From positions 811 to 13,018 of the forward strand of contig MEXZ01000121.1 in the NCBI GenBank assembly GCA_001773855.1: DNA of 12,208 bases, read 5' to 3'. The translations under genes were made by a program, and so were the position numbers. Below are positions 12,169 to 12,208 of this stretch, in pieces. Source of the DNA: Candidatus Aminicenantes bacterium RBG_13_64_14. GTDB taxonomy: Bacteria; Acidobacteriota; Aminicenantia; Aminicenantales; Saccharicenantaceae. The notes beneath the pieces are model-generated. The model worked only from the letters and a program-made list of their open reading frames with translations, was not told the DNA's origin and searched no databases. Position 1 is the first letter of the stretch. Each line of letters begins with the position of its first letter.

Positions 12169-12208
12169 TTAGTTTTCGGGGGTTTTCGTCTTCTTGAGTT
12201 CGCCGAGA
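12169..12208 (-). CDS. rplJ: 50S ribosomal protein L10, C-terminal end only
   Basis: Only the last 12 codons are in the window, reading LGELKKTKTPEN and ending at TAA (12171-12169). L10 anchors the L7/L12 dimers to 23S rRNA, and its C-terminal helix is the binding site for them. The assignment rests on position: the gene directly before rplL in this cluster is rplJ in nearly all bacteria, and the frame closes 18 bp before rplL. The fragment alone is too short for recognition by sequence. Confidence 0.8.
   Translation of the reverse strand, partial: LGELKKTKTPEN

Overview
The window is a slice of a bacterial chromosome carrying the joined 'rif' and 'str' gene clusters. All seven genes lie on the minus strand. 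In transcription order, from high to low coordinates, they are the end of rplJ, then rplL, rpoB, rpoC, rpsL, rpsG and almost all of fusA. Coding density is very high. The only gaps above 60 bp are 78 bp between rplL and rpoB and 142 bp between rpoC and rpsL, so no stretch over 300 bp lacks a gene. I saw no tRNA, rRNA, CRISPR array, insertion sequence or transfer gene.

The DNA is GC-rich and synonymous sites are mostly G or C. RpoC carries a long insertion inside the trigger loop (SI3-like), which points to a Gram-negative-type lineage rather than Firmicutes, Actinobacteria or Deinococcus-Thermus. RpoB carries an extra eight-cysteine segment near its N terminus. From memory, similar cysteine-rich segments occur in acidobacterial RpoB, so my best guess is Acidobacteriota or a relative such as Aminicenantes. 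That placement is an inference and no database was searched.

Region by region: 12169-12208 holds the last codons of L10. 11764-12150 is L7/L12, the ribosomal stalk protein. The 78-bp gap after it contains a bulged 12-bp hairpin where E. coli has its attenuator and processing site. 7399-11685 is RpoB and 3143-7399 is RpoC, joined by a TAATG stop/start overlap. 3001-3142 holds a near-consensus sigma70-type promoter (TTGACA, 17 bp, TATTAT, with TGn and a GC-rich discriminator) and a predicted 73-nt leader for the str genes. 2611-3000 is S12, which starts at TTG. 2126-2596 is S7. 1-2071 is EF-G, lacking only its last few codons at the window edge.

Together these genes make the catalytic core of RNA polymerase, the GTPase-recruiting stalk of the 50S subunit, two key 30S proteins and the translocase, so transcription and translation capacity are encoded side by side. 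The unusual points are the RpoB cysteine-rich insert, the TTG start of rpsL, the strong internal promoter with stringent-type features, the rplL-rpoB hairpin, and a short AT-ending codon patch in fusA.
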